NCBI RefSeq assembly: GCF_038050375.1
Contig: NZ_CP150887.1
Span: 1-64,000, forward strand
Source of the DNA: Okeanomitos corallinicola TIOX110
Lineage (GTDB): Bacteria > Cyanobacteriota > Cyanobacteriia > Cyanobacteriales > Nostocaceae
Direction: 5' to 3'
DNA: 64,000 nt
The notes beneath the pieces are model-generated. The model saw only the letters and a list, made by a program, of their open reading frames with translations. It ran no database searches and was not told the origin of the DNA. The position numbers were made by a program, and so were the translations under genes. Positions 44,030 through 51,973 of this stretch are shown piece by piece (the stretch's first letter is position 1; every line of letters begins with the position of its first letter).

Positions 44030-46407
44030 GTGCGATTCGTTGGCTAGAAACCAATCCCTATTAAGGGTTTGGAGGATTAGCCGCAAGGTCTGAACCTTGA
44101 CAACTTGATAGCCATGTAGGTGAGCCGATAAATTAATTATGGCATTCGGCAAGTCCTACCCCGCAGGTGCAGCGGTGAAAGCACGACCCCCACAGTAGAG
44201 ACTGGACATCAATCTGTGAAGCGGGGCGAAAGACGGTAATCCAGCAGCCTAGCCGGAAATCCCGTTAGCAGGAACCCATGAGTAGCAAAAGCGAAGATGC
44301 GTTTAACCATCGTTATCTTGAACCAGCGAAACTAGGCTGACTACGCTGGAGCCAAAAGGCAAAGGATACGGAACTGGCAAGTGTCGCCGTGACCAGTAAG
44401 CACTTCCATTAAACCCGGTGGAGAGCATCACTCTAAAGGTTCAATCAATGGCTATCAGGAACGAAGTAACCCCCGTTTATCTCTCAGAAGGTCGAATATC
44501 TGAGAAGGTTCCAACCGCATGATAGGCGGGGGAAGGATTGAGTCAGAAGCGAATGCCTGGGGTAATGCCCAGGATAGGCTGACAGACTCACGGTGATTTG
44601 GAATGAATAGACACAAGTAGCAGTCAATATGTCTAAAACGAGTTTCAAGACTACGGTGGAATGGCAATCGATTAACTGGCGCAAGCTGGAACGTCGAGTG
44701 TTTAAGCTGCAAAAGCGTATATTCAAAGCCTCACAACGTGGTGATGTAAAAGCAGTTCGCAGACTCCAGAAAACACTGATGAAGTCCTGGTCAGCAAAAT
44801 GTCTTGCCGTCCGACGAGTGACCCAAGATAATCAAGGGAAAAAGACCGCTGGGGTAGACGGAGTTAAATCCCTCACACCTCAACAACGGCTCTCCTTGAT
44901 TAGCCAACTTAAACTTGGTAAAAAGGCAGCACCCACCCGCCGAGTTTGGATACCCAAACCGGGAACACAGGAAAAGCGACCTTTGGGCATTCCGACGATT
45001 AAAGAGCGAGCAAAGCAAGCCCTAGTTAAACTAGCGTTGGAACCTGAATGGGAAGCCCGTTTCGAGGTCAACTCATTTGGATTCCGTCCGGGACGCTCAT
45101 GTCATGATGCGGTCGAAGCAATTTTCAATGCAATTCGGTACAAAGCCAAATATGTGCTGGATGCCGATATAGCGAAATGTTTTGACCAAATCGACCACAA
45201 GGCACTCCTAGAAAAGCTACACACATTCCCAAGTGTCCGCCGTCAAATTAAAGCATGGCTCAAGGCGGGAGTGATGGATGGCAAAACGCTATTTCCAACG
45301 GAGGAAGGCACACCGCAGGGTGGAATTCTGTCGCCACTGTTGGCAAATGTTGCGCTTCACGGGATGGAAAATCGGATTAAGCAAACCTTCAAAAAGGCAA
45401 TTTTGATTCGATACGCAGACGACTTTGTGATTCTTCACGAAGATTTAAGCACCGTCCAAAAATGTCAAGAGATTATTGCCGATTGGTTAAAAGACATGGG
45501 TTTGACACTGAAACCAAGCAAGACTCGTTTAGCTCATACGCTGAATGAACATGGGAACGAACAACCGGGGTTTGACTTCCTCGGCTTCAACGTCAGACAC
45601 TTTCCTGTGGGTCAACACCACACGGGCAAGAATACTTACGGTAAACCGCTTGGCTTTAAGACAATCATCACCCCAAGCAAAGCGAAACAAAAGGAACACT
45701 ATGAGGCAATAGCGGAAATCATCGAAGCGCATAAAGGTGCAAACCAAGCAACGCTGATTAAGCTGCTCAATCCTGTGATATCGGGTTGGTCAAACTACTA
45801 CTCAACAGTGGTTAGTAAGGAAGCCTTTTCACATCAGGACTACCTCATTTTCCAAAAGTTAGTCGCTTGGGCAAGACACCGCCATGCTGATAAATCCTGG
45901 GAATGGATCTCACGGAAATACTGGCAAACGATAGGCGGGGATCAATGGGTGTTCGCCACGCAATTAGAGGACAAAAATCCTCAGATACTGCGTAAACACA
46001 ACGCAACTCCCATCGTCCGACATATTAAAGTCAAAGGCGATGCGAGTCCGTTTAATGGCGACTTCATTTACTGGAGTACACGAATGGGAAAACATCCCGA
46101 AGCTCCTCATAGAGTTTCTATGCTCTTGAAGAGACAAAAGGGAAAATGCGCCCACTGCGAGTTATTTTTCAGAGACGGAGATGTGATGGAAATCGACCAC
46201 AAAATCCCACGCTCACAAGGCGGTAAGGATGAGTATCGAAATCTTCAACTACTACACCGTCATTGCCACGATGTTAAAACAGCCCTGGATGCAGCGGCTG
46301 GTGGTGTGCATGACAAAGCACCAAATCACTGAGGAGCCGGATAAATCGAAAGGTTTACGTCCGGTTTTGAAGCCGAGTACAAATGGTGACGTTTGTGCTT
46401 AGGTAAC
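44030..46407 (+). mobile_element. Group II intron
   Basis: 2378 bp. 5' end GTGCG (44030-44034) fits GUGYG. Near the 3' end, domain V reads GAGCCGGATAAATCGAAAGG and TTTACGTCCGGTT (about 46334-46366), and domain VI CAAATGGTGACGTTTG with a final AC before exon 2. Splicing joins GGC GAC to CAA ATG CGA in frame, restoring KKGD-QMRLHAP of VirD4. Contains one RT/maturase gene. Confidence 0.9.
44629..46332 (+). CDS. ltrA: Group II intron reverse transcriptase/maturase with HNH domain
   Basis: 567 residues. RT motifs: KRPLGIPTIKERAKQALVKL, SFGFRPGRSCHDAV, EGTPQGGILSPLLANVALHG and LIRYADDFVIL (YADD catalytic pair), maturase domain X around ISGWSNYYS, and a C-terminal HNH nuclease (KCAHCELFFRDGDVMEIDHK, NLQLLHRHCHDVKT). 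All parts intact, so retrohoming is possible. Confidence 0.95.
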   Translation: MSKTSFKTTVEWQSINWRKLERRVFKLQKRIFKASQRGDVKAVRRLQKTLMKSWSAKCLAVRRVTQDNQGKKTAGVDGVKSLTPQQRLSLISQLKLGKKAAPTRRVWIPKPGTQEKRPLGIPTIKERAKQALVKLALEPEWEARFEVNSFGFRPGRSCHDAVEAIFNAIRYKAKYVLDADIAKCFDQIDHKALLEKLHTFPSVRRQIKAWLKAGVMDGKTLFPTEEGTPQGGILSPLLANVALHGMENRIKQTFKKAILIRYADDFVILHEDLSTVQKCQEIIADWLKDMGLTLKPSKTRLAHTLNEHGNEQPGFDFLGFNVRHFPVGQHHTGKNTYGKPLGFKTIITPSKAKQKEHYEAIAEIIEAHKGANQATLIKLLNPVISGWSNYYSTVVSKEAFSHQDYLIFQKLVAWARHRHADKSWEWISRKYWQTIGGDQWVFATQLEDKNPQILRKHNATPIVRHIKVKGDASPFNGDFIYWSTRMGKHPEAPHRVSMLLKRQKGKCAHCELFFRDGDVMEIDHKIPRSQGGKDEYRNLQLLHRHCHDVKTALDAAAGGVHDKAPNH

Positions 46408-47739
46408 CAAATGCGACTCCACGCACCTTTAGCTGCAAGGTATGGTTATAAAGTGCGAGTATTTGCCCCCGGTGAAGCGTTTAGCGGCGTTATCAATCCC
46501 CTTGATTATATGCGTGATGCACGCGATGGGGTGATGGCTGGGGAAATTGGTCAAGTCATTAACCGCAATGCTGCTAGTGGTGGTAAAAGCGACGAATTTT
46601 TTGCTAAAGCCGGTGACTTGTTAGCAAAAGCATTATTACAGTTAGTCAAGGGTTCACCTTACCCAGATATGGCGATGTTGTATGCAGTGTTGCGGTTGCC
46701 AAAATTGGTACAACGTCTTGATCATGCGGTACAGTCTAAACGCTTAGATGAATGGGTAGCAACTTCATTTATTCAATTTTTGAGTGCTAAGGACGCAGAA
46801 AAGACTGTTTCCGGGATTTTAACCACCGCCGCAGGTACTTTCTCATCTTTTATTCAAGCTGATTTACTGCGGGCATTCATCGGTAAATCGGATATTCCTA
46901 CCCAGCTAGAAGGTAGAGAAATGGTAGTGTTTAAGCTGGATGATGAACGCCGCAGTGTGGTCGGTCCCCTGTTAGCAGCTGCAATGCACTTAATGATTGT
47001 CGGTAATTTAAGCCGTCCCCGGAAAGACCCGTTGATTATTTCTTTGGATGAATTACCATCAATTAAACTGGATAGGCTACCACAATGGATTAATGAATAT
47101 CGTTCTAATGGGGCTTGTTTTATCTTGGGTATTCAAAGTTTAGAGCAGCTTTATGATATTTATGGGGATAAAATGGGGAGTGCCATTGCTTCAGCTTGCA
47201 GTACCCATGTTTTATTCAATCCTGGTAACTACAAAACGGCAGAGGATTACTCAAAACGCTATGGTGAAAAGGAAGTATTAATTAAAAATCGTACCACAGG
47301 GCGAACTCTTGGTGGACAAATGAGCCGTTCAATTAGCTGGAGTGAGAATTTACAAAAAATGCCTGTTATCAGTGCCGATGAAATTCTCAAATTTCCCCAA
47401 GGTAAATGTGTAATTACCAGTCCTGGTTACGGTTCAGGGGGACAAGCATCTATTCCTTATCCTTTAATTATTCCTGTGTCGAAAACAGATGAAAAACGAG
47501 CTAAAGAAAGTGAGGGTCTGTGGGAAACACAAGTTAGACTGGCTTTAGAAAGTCAGGTGACAATTCCTGATATTAAAATGTTGACACAGGCATTGTATGA
47601 CCGCATTGAGGAAGCAGGAAGGATGTTGCCATTACCAGAGGAAGATGTGGCGACAGTACAGGAGTCTAACAATCATCAAGAACCTGATGTTTTGGAGAAT
47701 TTTGTACCACGAGTTTATCAAACTCCAGGGTTACAATGA
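46408..47739 (+). CDS. virD4: VirD4-type coupling protein, exon 2
   Basis: 443 residues from QMRLHAPLAARYGYKVRVFA to the end. Contains FKLDDERRSVVGPLLAAAMH, Walker B PLIISLDELPSIKLDRLPQW and the TraM-recognition-like part (ACFILGIQSLEQLYDIYGDK, STHVLFNPGN). Without splicing only a frame starting at 46393 could be used. Together with exon 1 about 595 residues, a normal VirD4 size. Confidence 0.9.
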   Translation, partial: QMRLHAPLAARYGYKVRVFAPGEAFSGVINPLDYMRDARDGVMAGEIGQVINRNAASGGKSDEFFAKAGDLLAKALLQLVKGSPYPDMAMLYAVLRLPKLVQRLDHAVQSKRLDEWVATSFIQFLSAKDAEKTVSGILTTAAGTFSSFIQADLLRAFIGKSDIPTQLEGREMVVFKLDDERRSVVGPLLAAAMHLMIVGNLSRPRKDPLIISLDELPSIKLDRLPQWINEYRSNGACFILGIQSLEQLYDIYGDKMGSAIASACSTHVLFNPGNYKTAEDYSKRYGEKEVLIKNRTTGRTLGGQMSRSISWSENLQKMPVISADEILKFPQGKCVITSPGYGSGGQASIPYPLIIPVSKTDEKRAKESEGLWETQVRLALESQVTIPDIKMLTQALYDRIEEAGRMLPLPEEDVATVQESNNHQEPDVLENFVPRVYQTPGLQ

Positions 47740-47817
47740 TAGAAAGTTGGTGGATTTTACAAAGCTATAGGACTTTTACAAAACTATAGGATACTGTGCC
47801 TATTTTATCAACTTTAA

Positions 47818-48147
47818 TCAAGCAACTCCATATTTGGTGTAAGGACGTTTGTATGGGGGATGTAAACCTAAAACAATATCTGTAGCTGGAACTCCTCTTT
47901 CCACCAACTCTTGAGCAATATCAGCTTCCGTCATATTGTGTTGAATCCAGATTTTGTTATCTTTAATATCTAAATGAATGTAACAGGAATAAATGCGATT
48001 TAAGTCCTGCCAACCAACATCTAGAAGTTGATAATGATCATGTTCTGAATCAAAAATGAGTTGACATTCAATATTTGAATCATTTGGGGTAGCATGGGCG
48101 GTTAACAATTCCCGGATGATTTGACGATATTTATCTAGTTTTTTCAT
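47818..48147 (-). CDS. xisI: XisI-family protein
   Basis: 109 residues. LDKYRQIIRELLTAHATPND, DHYQLLDVGWQDLNRIYSC, DNKIWIQHNMTEADIAQEL and PATDIVLGLHPPYKRPYT are typical of XisI, first known as a control factor for fdxN-element excision. The usual partner XisH is missing; instead it overlaps the upstream methyltransferase ORF by 4 nt. Confidence 0.9.
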   Translation of the reverse strand: MKKLDKYRQIIRELLTAHATPNDSNIECQLIFDSEHDHYQLLDVGWQDLNRIYSCYIHLDIKDNKIWIQHNMTEADIAQELVERGVPATDIVLGLHPPYKRPYTKYGVA

Positions 48148-48788
48148 GGGATTATCTCCTCTTTGATAAACTGTTTAAATTCCTCTATAATTATCGGTAA
48201 ATCGTTATCAATTTCTCGGTTTTCTTGTTCCTTAGTTATAGGACGAAACAACCGACGACCACGACTATCAAAACCAATTTTATCTGCAACTGCCATAAAG
48301 ATAGGATAATCCTCTGCTACTGATAAATTACCACCTTTCCGTTTGAGAATCAAAAAGCTAGTGACAATTCCTAATTCACATTCTACTTGAAAGTTTTCAG
48401 AAGGTAACTGAATAGAAGCAATTAACACAGCCATTTCCTCTAATAACCATCTACGAAAATATGCTTGTTGAGATGAAGAAAGAATGCCATTAGGTAGTAA
48501 AACACAGACTATTTCACCAGGTTGTACTTGTTTTAAACATTGTTCTACAAACAAGCATTCTTGCTCTATTTTGTTTCTCAATTTCGATGTAATAACGTAA
48601 CTGCCATTTTCTTGTTCTTTCCATTTGTACGCCATTTCAAATCGAGATAGTTCCTTATTAGTAGCAGAATTAATTTGGCAATAAGGAGGATTAGCAAGTG
48701 CTATAGTAGGTAAAGAAATTGGTAGAGGGGAATGACTAGCAGAGATTAGAAATAATTGTTTCCAATCATTAATTTCAAATTTCATCAA
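48144..48788 (-). CDS. Methyltransferase second part (motif IV)
   Basis: 214 residues. Contains ALANPPYCQ, the NPPY catalytic motif of N6-adenine methyltransferases, and later FVEQCLKQVQPGEIVCVLLP and GIVTSFLILKRKG. Lacks the SAM-binding motif, which is in the preceding ORF. Starts with ATG overlapping that ORF's stop. Confidence 0.75.
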   Translation of the reverse strand: MMKFEINDWKQLFLISASHSPLPISLPTIALANPPYCQINSATNKELSRFEMAYKWKEQENGSYVITSKLRNKIEQECLFVEQCLKQVQPGEIVCVLLPNGILSSSQQAYFRRWLLEEMAVLIASIQLPSENFQVECELGIVTSFLILKRKGGNLSVAEDYPIFMAVADKIGFDSRGRRLFRPITKEQENREIDNDLPIIIEEFKQFIKEEIIP

Positions 48789-49636
48789 AATAAACTCCCT
48801 TGCAACTGATTTCCTGTATGATTATTTTCGTATTTGATACCATTAATCACCAAACTATTAGATAGTGGATGCTGAGGTGTTGATGAGGTAATTTCATAAT
48901 TCAAACTTGGTCGGATAAAAGAAATACCTTTACCAGTTAGGGTATTACCAATAACTAAATCCCCACCCAAACTAGGAATAGGTAATGCAAAATAGGGAGC
49001 ATAAAGCATAAAGTTTAAACTCGCTATCTTTACCAGCAGTGCATCCCATTCCCACCCTGTTAAACTAACACCATAGTTAGACATTTTCAAAGCTAATCTT
49101 CCTGTACCCATAGCTGGTTCATAAACATGAAAAGGAGGTGCAGCAGTAGCACTAGAAACGGCTGTAACAGCCATTGCTTTAGCTGTCCAAATTGGGGTAG
49201 GATAGAATTTAGCTTTTGATTTTCCGTAACCTTCAGTAGCTAATAAATGTCCTAAATAATCAAATGGACAGGTGATTAAAAGCTTTAATTCTAATGCCTT
49301 AATAAAGCGATTTTCTGCACCATTGCATCCTTCTGGTTCTGGAGGATTTGTAGTAATGCTGGGATGTCCTAAAGCATAAAGTAAGTAATCTGTGAAATAG
49401 GGAATAAATCGAGAATGACTACCCCAACTTCCTTGAGGAATAGCTTGCAAACAGTTTTTTACCATCTGCAAAGTTTGGGTATTTCCTAAATCTAAAAACT
49501 CTGTTTGTGGAATATCTTTAGGTATTTCCCCTGTTTCCATCGTCCAACGCCATTGTTCCCATCTACCTTGATATTCATCGTCTAATTTAAGTAGTTCTGG
49601 TAGTAGCCATCCATGTTCAGAAGATTTGGGTTTCAT
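48785..49636 (-). CDS. Methyltransferase first part (SAM-binding motif)
   Basis: 283 residues. FYPTPIWTAKAMAV then HVYEPAMGTGRLALKMSNYG (motif I) is the SAM-binding part of an N6-adenine DNA methyltransferase; no NPPY here. The two ORFs are joined by a 4-nt overlap, so a coupled two-subunit enzyme or a split by frame change are both possible. Confidence 0.75.
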   Translation of the reverse strand: MKPKSSEHGWLLPELLKLDDEYQGRWEQWRWTMETGEIPKDIPQTEFLDLGNTQTLQMVKNCLQAIPQGSWGSHSRFIPYFTDYLLYALGHPSITTNPPEPEGCNGAENRFIKALELKLLITCPFDYLGHLLATEGYGKSKAKFYPTPIWTAKAMAVTAVSSATAAPPFHVYEPAMGTGRLALKMSNYGVSLTGWEWDALLVKIASLNFMLYAPYFALPIPSLGGDLVIGNTLTGKGISFIRPSLNYEITSSTPQHPLSNSLVINGIKYENNHTGNQLQGSLF

Positions 49637-49802
49637 TGGCTTTTATCAATTGATAATTGACAATTGACAACTATTTCATTCAAGATTTTAAACCTCTTCT
49701 TTCAAGCTGAGAAAACATCCTCTAACTTCCAGGTAAGGATAGGTAATTGTCAATTGTACATTTTTGAATGTTATATTTGCCAATGAGAGAGGCATTAGCC
49801 TC

Positions 49803-50462
49803 TTAAATTCTGACTTCAGGAATGTTGTTTAAATTCATCATTGATAATGTTATTTCCTTATTCACTTGATTTGATATTAAATTATTATCTTGAGTTTGAC
49901 TTAGTAATTTGATTAACCATTTTTCAGTTTGTTGATGCAATTTTTGATTCCAGTTTATATCTAACCTTTGGGCTGGTTTTATCGGGTCTACTGCTACAAT
50001 TACAAGTTGTATTTGGTTAGGGGCAACTGAATATTGAACAGTTGTAGTCCACAACTTTACTCGGTCTTGCCAGCTTAATTTAGGATAACGCAGCGCCCAT
50101 TCATAAATTCTGGGACTACCCCGTTTAAATGCTATATTTGTGATGATTTGAATAAAGTAATTTTCATTATTTACTGTCAAAGGTGCAATGACAGGAGTAT
50201 CAACTAATAATTTCTTGCGTGGGTGAAAAAGTTCGGGTGCAAGTTCTTGTACTTGATTAACTAATTGAGCAATTTGAGGATTTGCATTTAATAAAGGTTG
50301 TACAGGAAGTTGTAAAAACAATTGTTTCATCACAAGTTGAAAGTTATCTGCTATGATAGAATCAAAGGCAGAGTGATTTTGATTGTGTTTTTGTTTAGGA
50401 AATAGAAGTTGTTGCTGTGTTTTGTTAATTTGTTGAATATCAGCAAGGTTAATTATTGACAT
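49803..50462 (-). CDS. Hypothetical protein
   Basis: 219 residues, not recognised. Gln/Asn-rich ends; the middle (about 75-165) alternates strands and helices (PVIAPLTVNNENYFIQIITN, SVAPNQIQLVIVAVDPIKPA). No signal peptide. Same strand as the methyltransferase genes, 166 bp upstream of them. Confidence 0.6.
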   Translation of the reverse strand: MSIINLADIQQINKTQQQLLFPKQKHNQNHSAFDSIIADNFQLVMKQLFLQLPVQPLLNANPQIAQLVNQVQELAPELFHPRKKLLVDTPVIAPLTVNNENYFIQIITNIAFKRGSPRIYEWALRYPKLSWQDRVKLWTTTVQYSVAPNQIQLVIVAVDPIKPAQRLDINWNQKLHQQTEKWLIKLLSQTQDNNLISNQVNKEITLSMMNLNNIPEVRI

Positions 50463-50633
50463 AGTTGGGAGAAAATTACATCTCTCCCCAGCAGCGTTAC
50501 GCTGCCAATTAATTATTTTGATTTATCCTGTTTAAATAGATATCTAAAAGTTGACATCTCAATATCTTCTTAAATCCTTTTTAATTCTCTACGAGAAAGA
50601 TTTTCCATTATGCAGAATGTGAAATACAAAATC

Positions 50634-51098
50634 CTATTTATATACCACACGAAACCGTTCACATACCAATAGCATTTCCGGTGTTGGTTGTTTACCTATT
50701 TTGGGTAAAACACGGGAAAAATAGTTCCAGTGTTCTTGTCTCCAAAACTCCAGTGAGCCATCGCCTTCACCTTCATCATAAGCAAACTGGGCATCAACCT
50801 CAATATACGGTTTAATGCTTACTTCGGTGATTTCAATAATACAAATTGGTTGTTCATTACCATCAATTACAATTGCTTTTAATCCCACTTTAGGAAGTGT
50901 GCTTCCTTCTGCTTCCCATTCCCATAAAGCTGAACAAGTTGCAGTTTTGATTCCTTTGACAACTAAATCACTGAGTTGATTTGCTAAACAAGAATTGTCA
51001 CCAAATTGACTTATATCATATTTATTGTCAGCTTGTGAATTATTTGGAAGTGTGGCTAAATAAGCTTGCCAATAATTTTCTATTATTTGATTATTCAT
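50634..51098 (-). CDS. ASCH-domain protein
   Basis: 154 residues from ATG 51098 (earlier in-frame starts at 51110 and 51134). ANQLSDLVVKGIKTATCSAL, LPKVGLKAIVIDGNEQPICI and GSLEFWRQEHWNYFSRVL fit ASCH proteins, beta-barrel RNA-binding relatives of PUA domains, some of which are RNases or nucleoside amidohydrolases. Confidence 0.8.
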   Translation of the reverse strand: MNNQIIENYWQAYLATLPNNSQADNKYDISQFGDNSCLANQLSDLVVKGIKTATCSALWEWEAEGSTLPKVGLKAIVIDGNEQPICIIEITEVSIKPYIEVDAQFAYDEGEGDGSLEFWRQEHWNYFSRVLPKIGKQPTPEMLLVCERFRVVYK

Positions 51099-51192
51099 GA
51101 GCGATAACATCTTAGATATTTTGTAAATTCTCATTCAGGTTTTAATCTCTTGTACATTTAATTGAGATAAAACCTTTTTTTTGAGTTCATTA

Positions 51193-51552
51193 CTATACCA
51201 TAGATTCAGATAGCAAGCCTGACATATCTAAAACTTGTTTAGACCAAATACCAGATTGTTCTGCAACTTCAGCACGCAATTTTTCATCCTCCCCAATATC
51301 ATTCCAAGTTAATTCCCACATCGCTAGTTGAACTTGAATATTTACTAATTCTTCAGTTTGAATAGGTTCTATTTCTGCTGCTGTCCACTCAATAAACAAC
51401 TTTATTTCGGAAATTACGCTTTTCACCGCTTCTTTATAAGCAACTTGGGAAAAAGACTTAATCCGTGCTAAATTAGATGCGATATGTCCTAAGCGATTTG
51501 GTATATTGTTGAGTTGAAAACGAGCTTGTTTTTCATCTAAATTCTGGTTCAT
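51193..51552 (-). CDS. Hypothetical helical protein
   Basis: 119 residues from ATG 51552; the longer frame to 51630 would run into a MITE (51597-51702), so the shorter start is preferred. Mostly helical (PNRLGHIASNLARIKSFSQV). Not recognised. Confidence 0.6.
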   Translation of the reverse strand: MNQNLDEKQARFQLNNIPNRLGHIASNLARIKSFSQVAYKEAVKSVISEIKLFIEWTAAEIEPIQTEELVNIQVQLAMWELTWNDIGEDEKLRAEVAEQSGIWSKQVLDMSGLLSESMV

Positions 51553-51596
51553 AAAAATCATCAAATAAAAGGTTAGTTGTTTTCTTTTTACTATGA

Positions 51597-51702
51597 TATG
51601 ATAAATCCTATTCGAGTGAGATACAAGCATTAATAATTGAATGCAGATGGACGCAGATAAACGCAGATAATGTTGTAATTCGTTACACTAGGAAATGCTA
51701 TA
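51597..51702. repeat. MITE-like element, copy C (diverged)
   Basis: About 106 bp: right end TAGGAAATGCTATA and the GCAGATGGACGCAGATAAAC interior match copies A and B; the left end TATGATAAATCCTATTCGAG is diverged. Lies just upstream of the 51193-51552 gene. Confidence 0.65.
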
Positions 51703-51973
51703 ACTGTTAACGAAGGCAGGAGGCAGAAGGCCGTTTTTGTAACGGAGATTTATGCCCCGCTCCAAAAACTTTTTGCCTTCAAAGGCGTTAGCGTAGCGGG
51801 ACGAAGTCCGGTTTTATATCCCATTGTTTCGATAACTTTTTTTATCCTACCCTTTGAGTGGCCTGTTAAGGGTAGGTATTTTCGCAAATTTAACAAGTAA
51901 AGAAGCTACATTTCAACTTAGAAACCGTCGTGAAATCTCTTGTTTTATTGTGCTTCACAAATTGAACAAGAAC

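Noticed and set aside
48785-49636. A complete restriction-modification system
   Set aside because: Methyltransferase motifs are present but no recognisable restriction enzyme or specificity subunit lies nearby.
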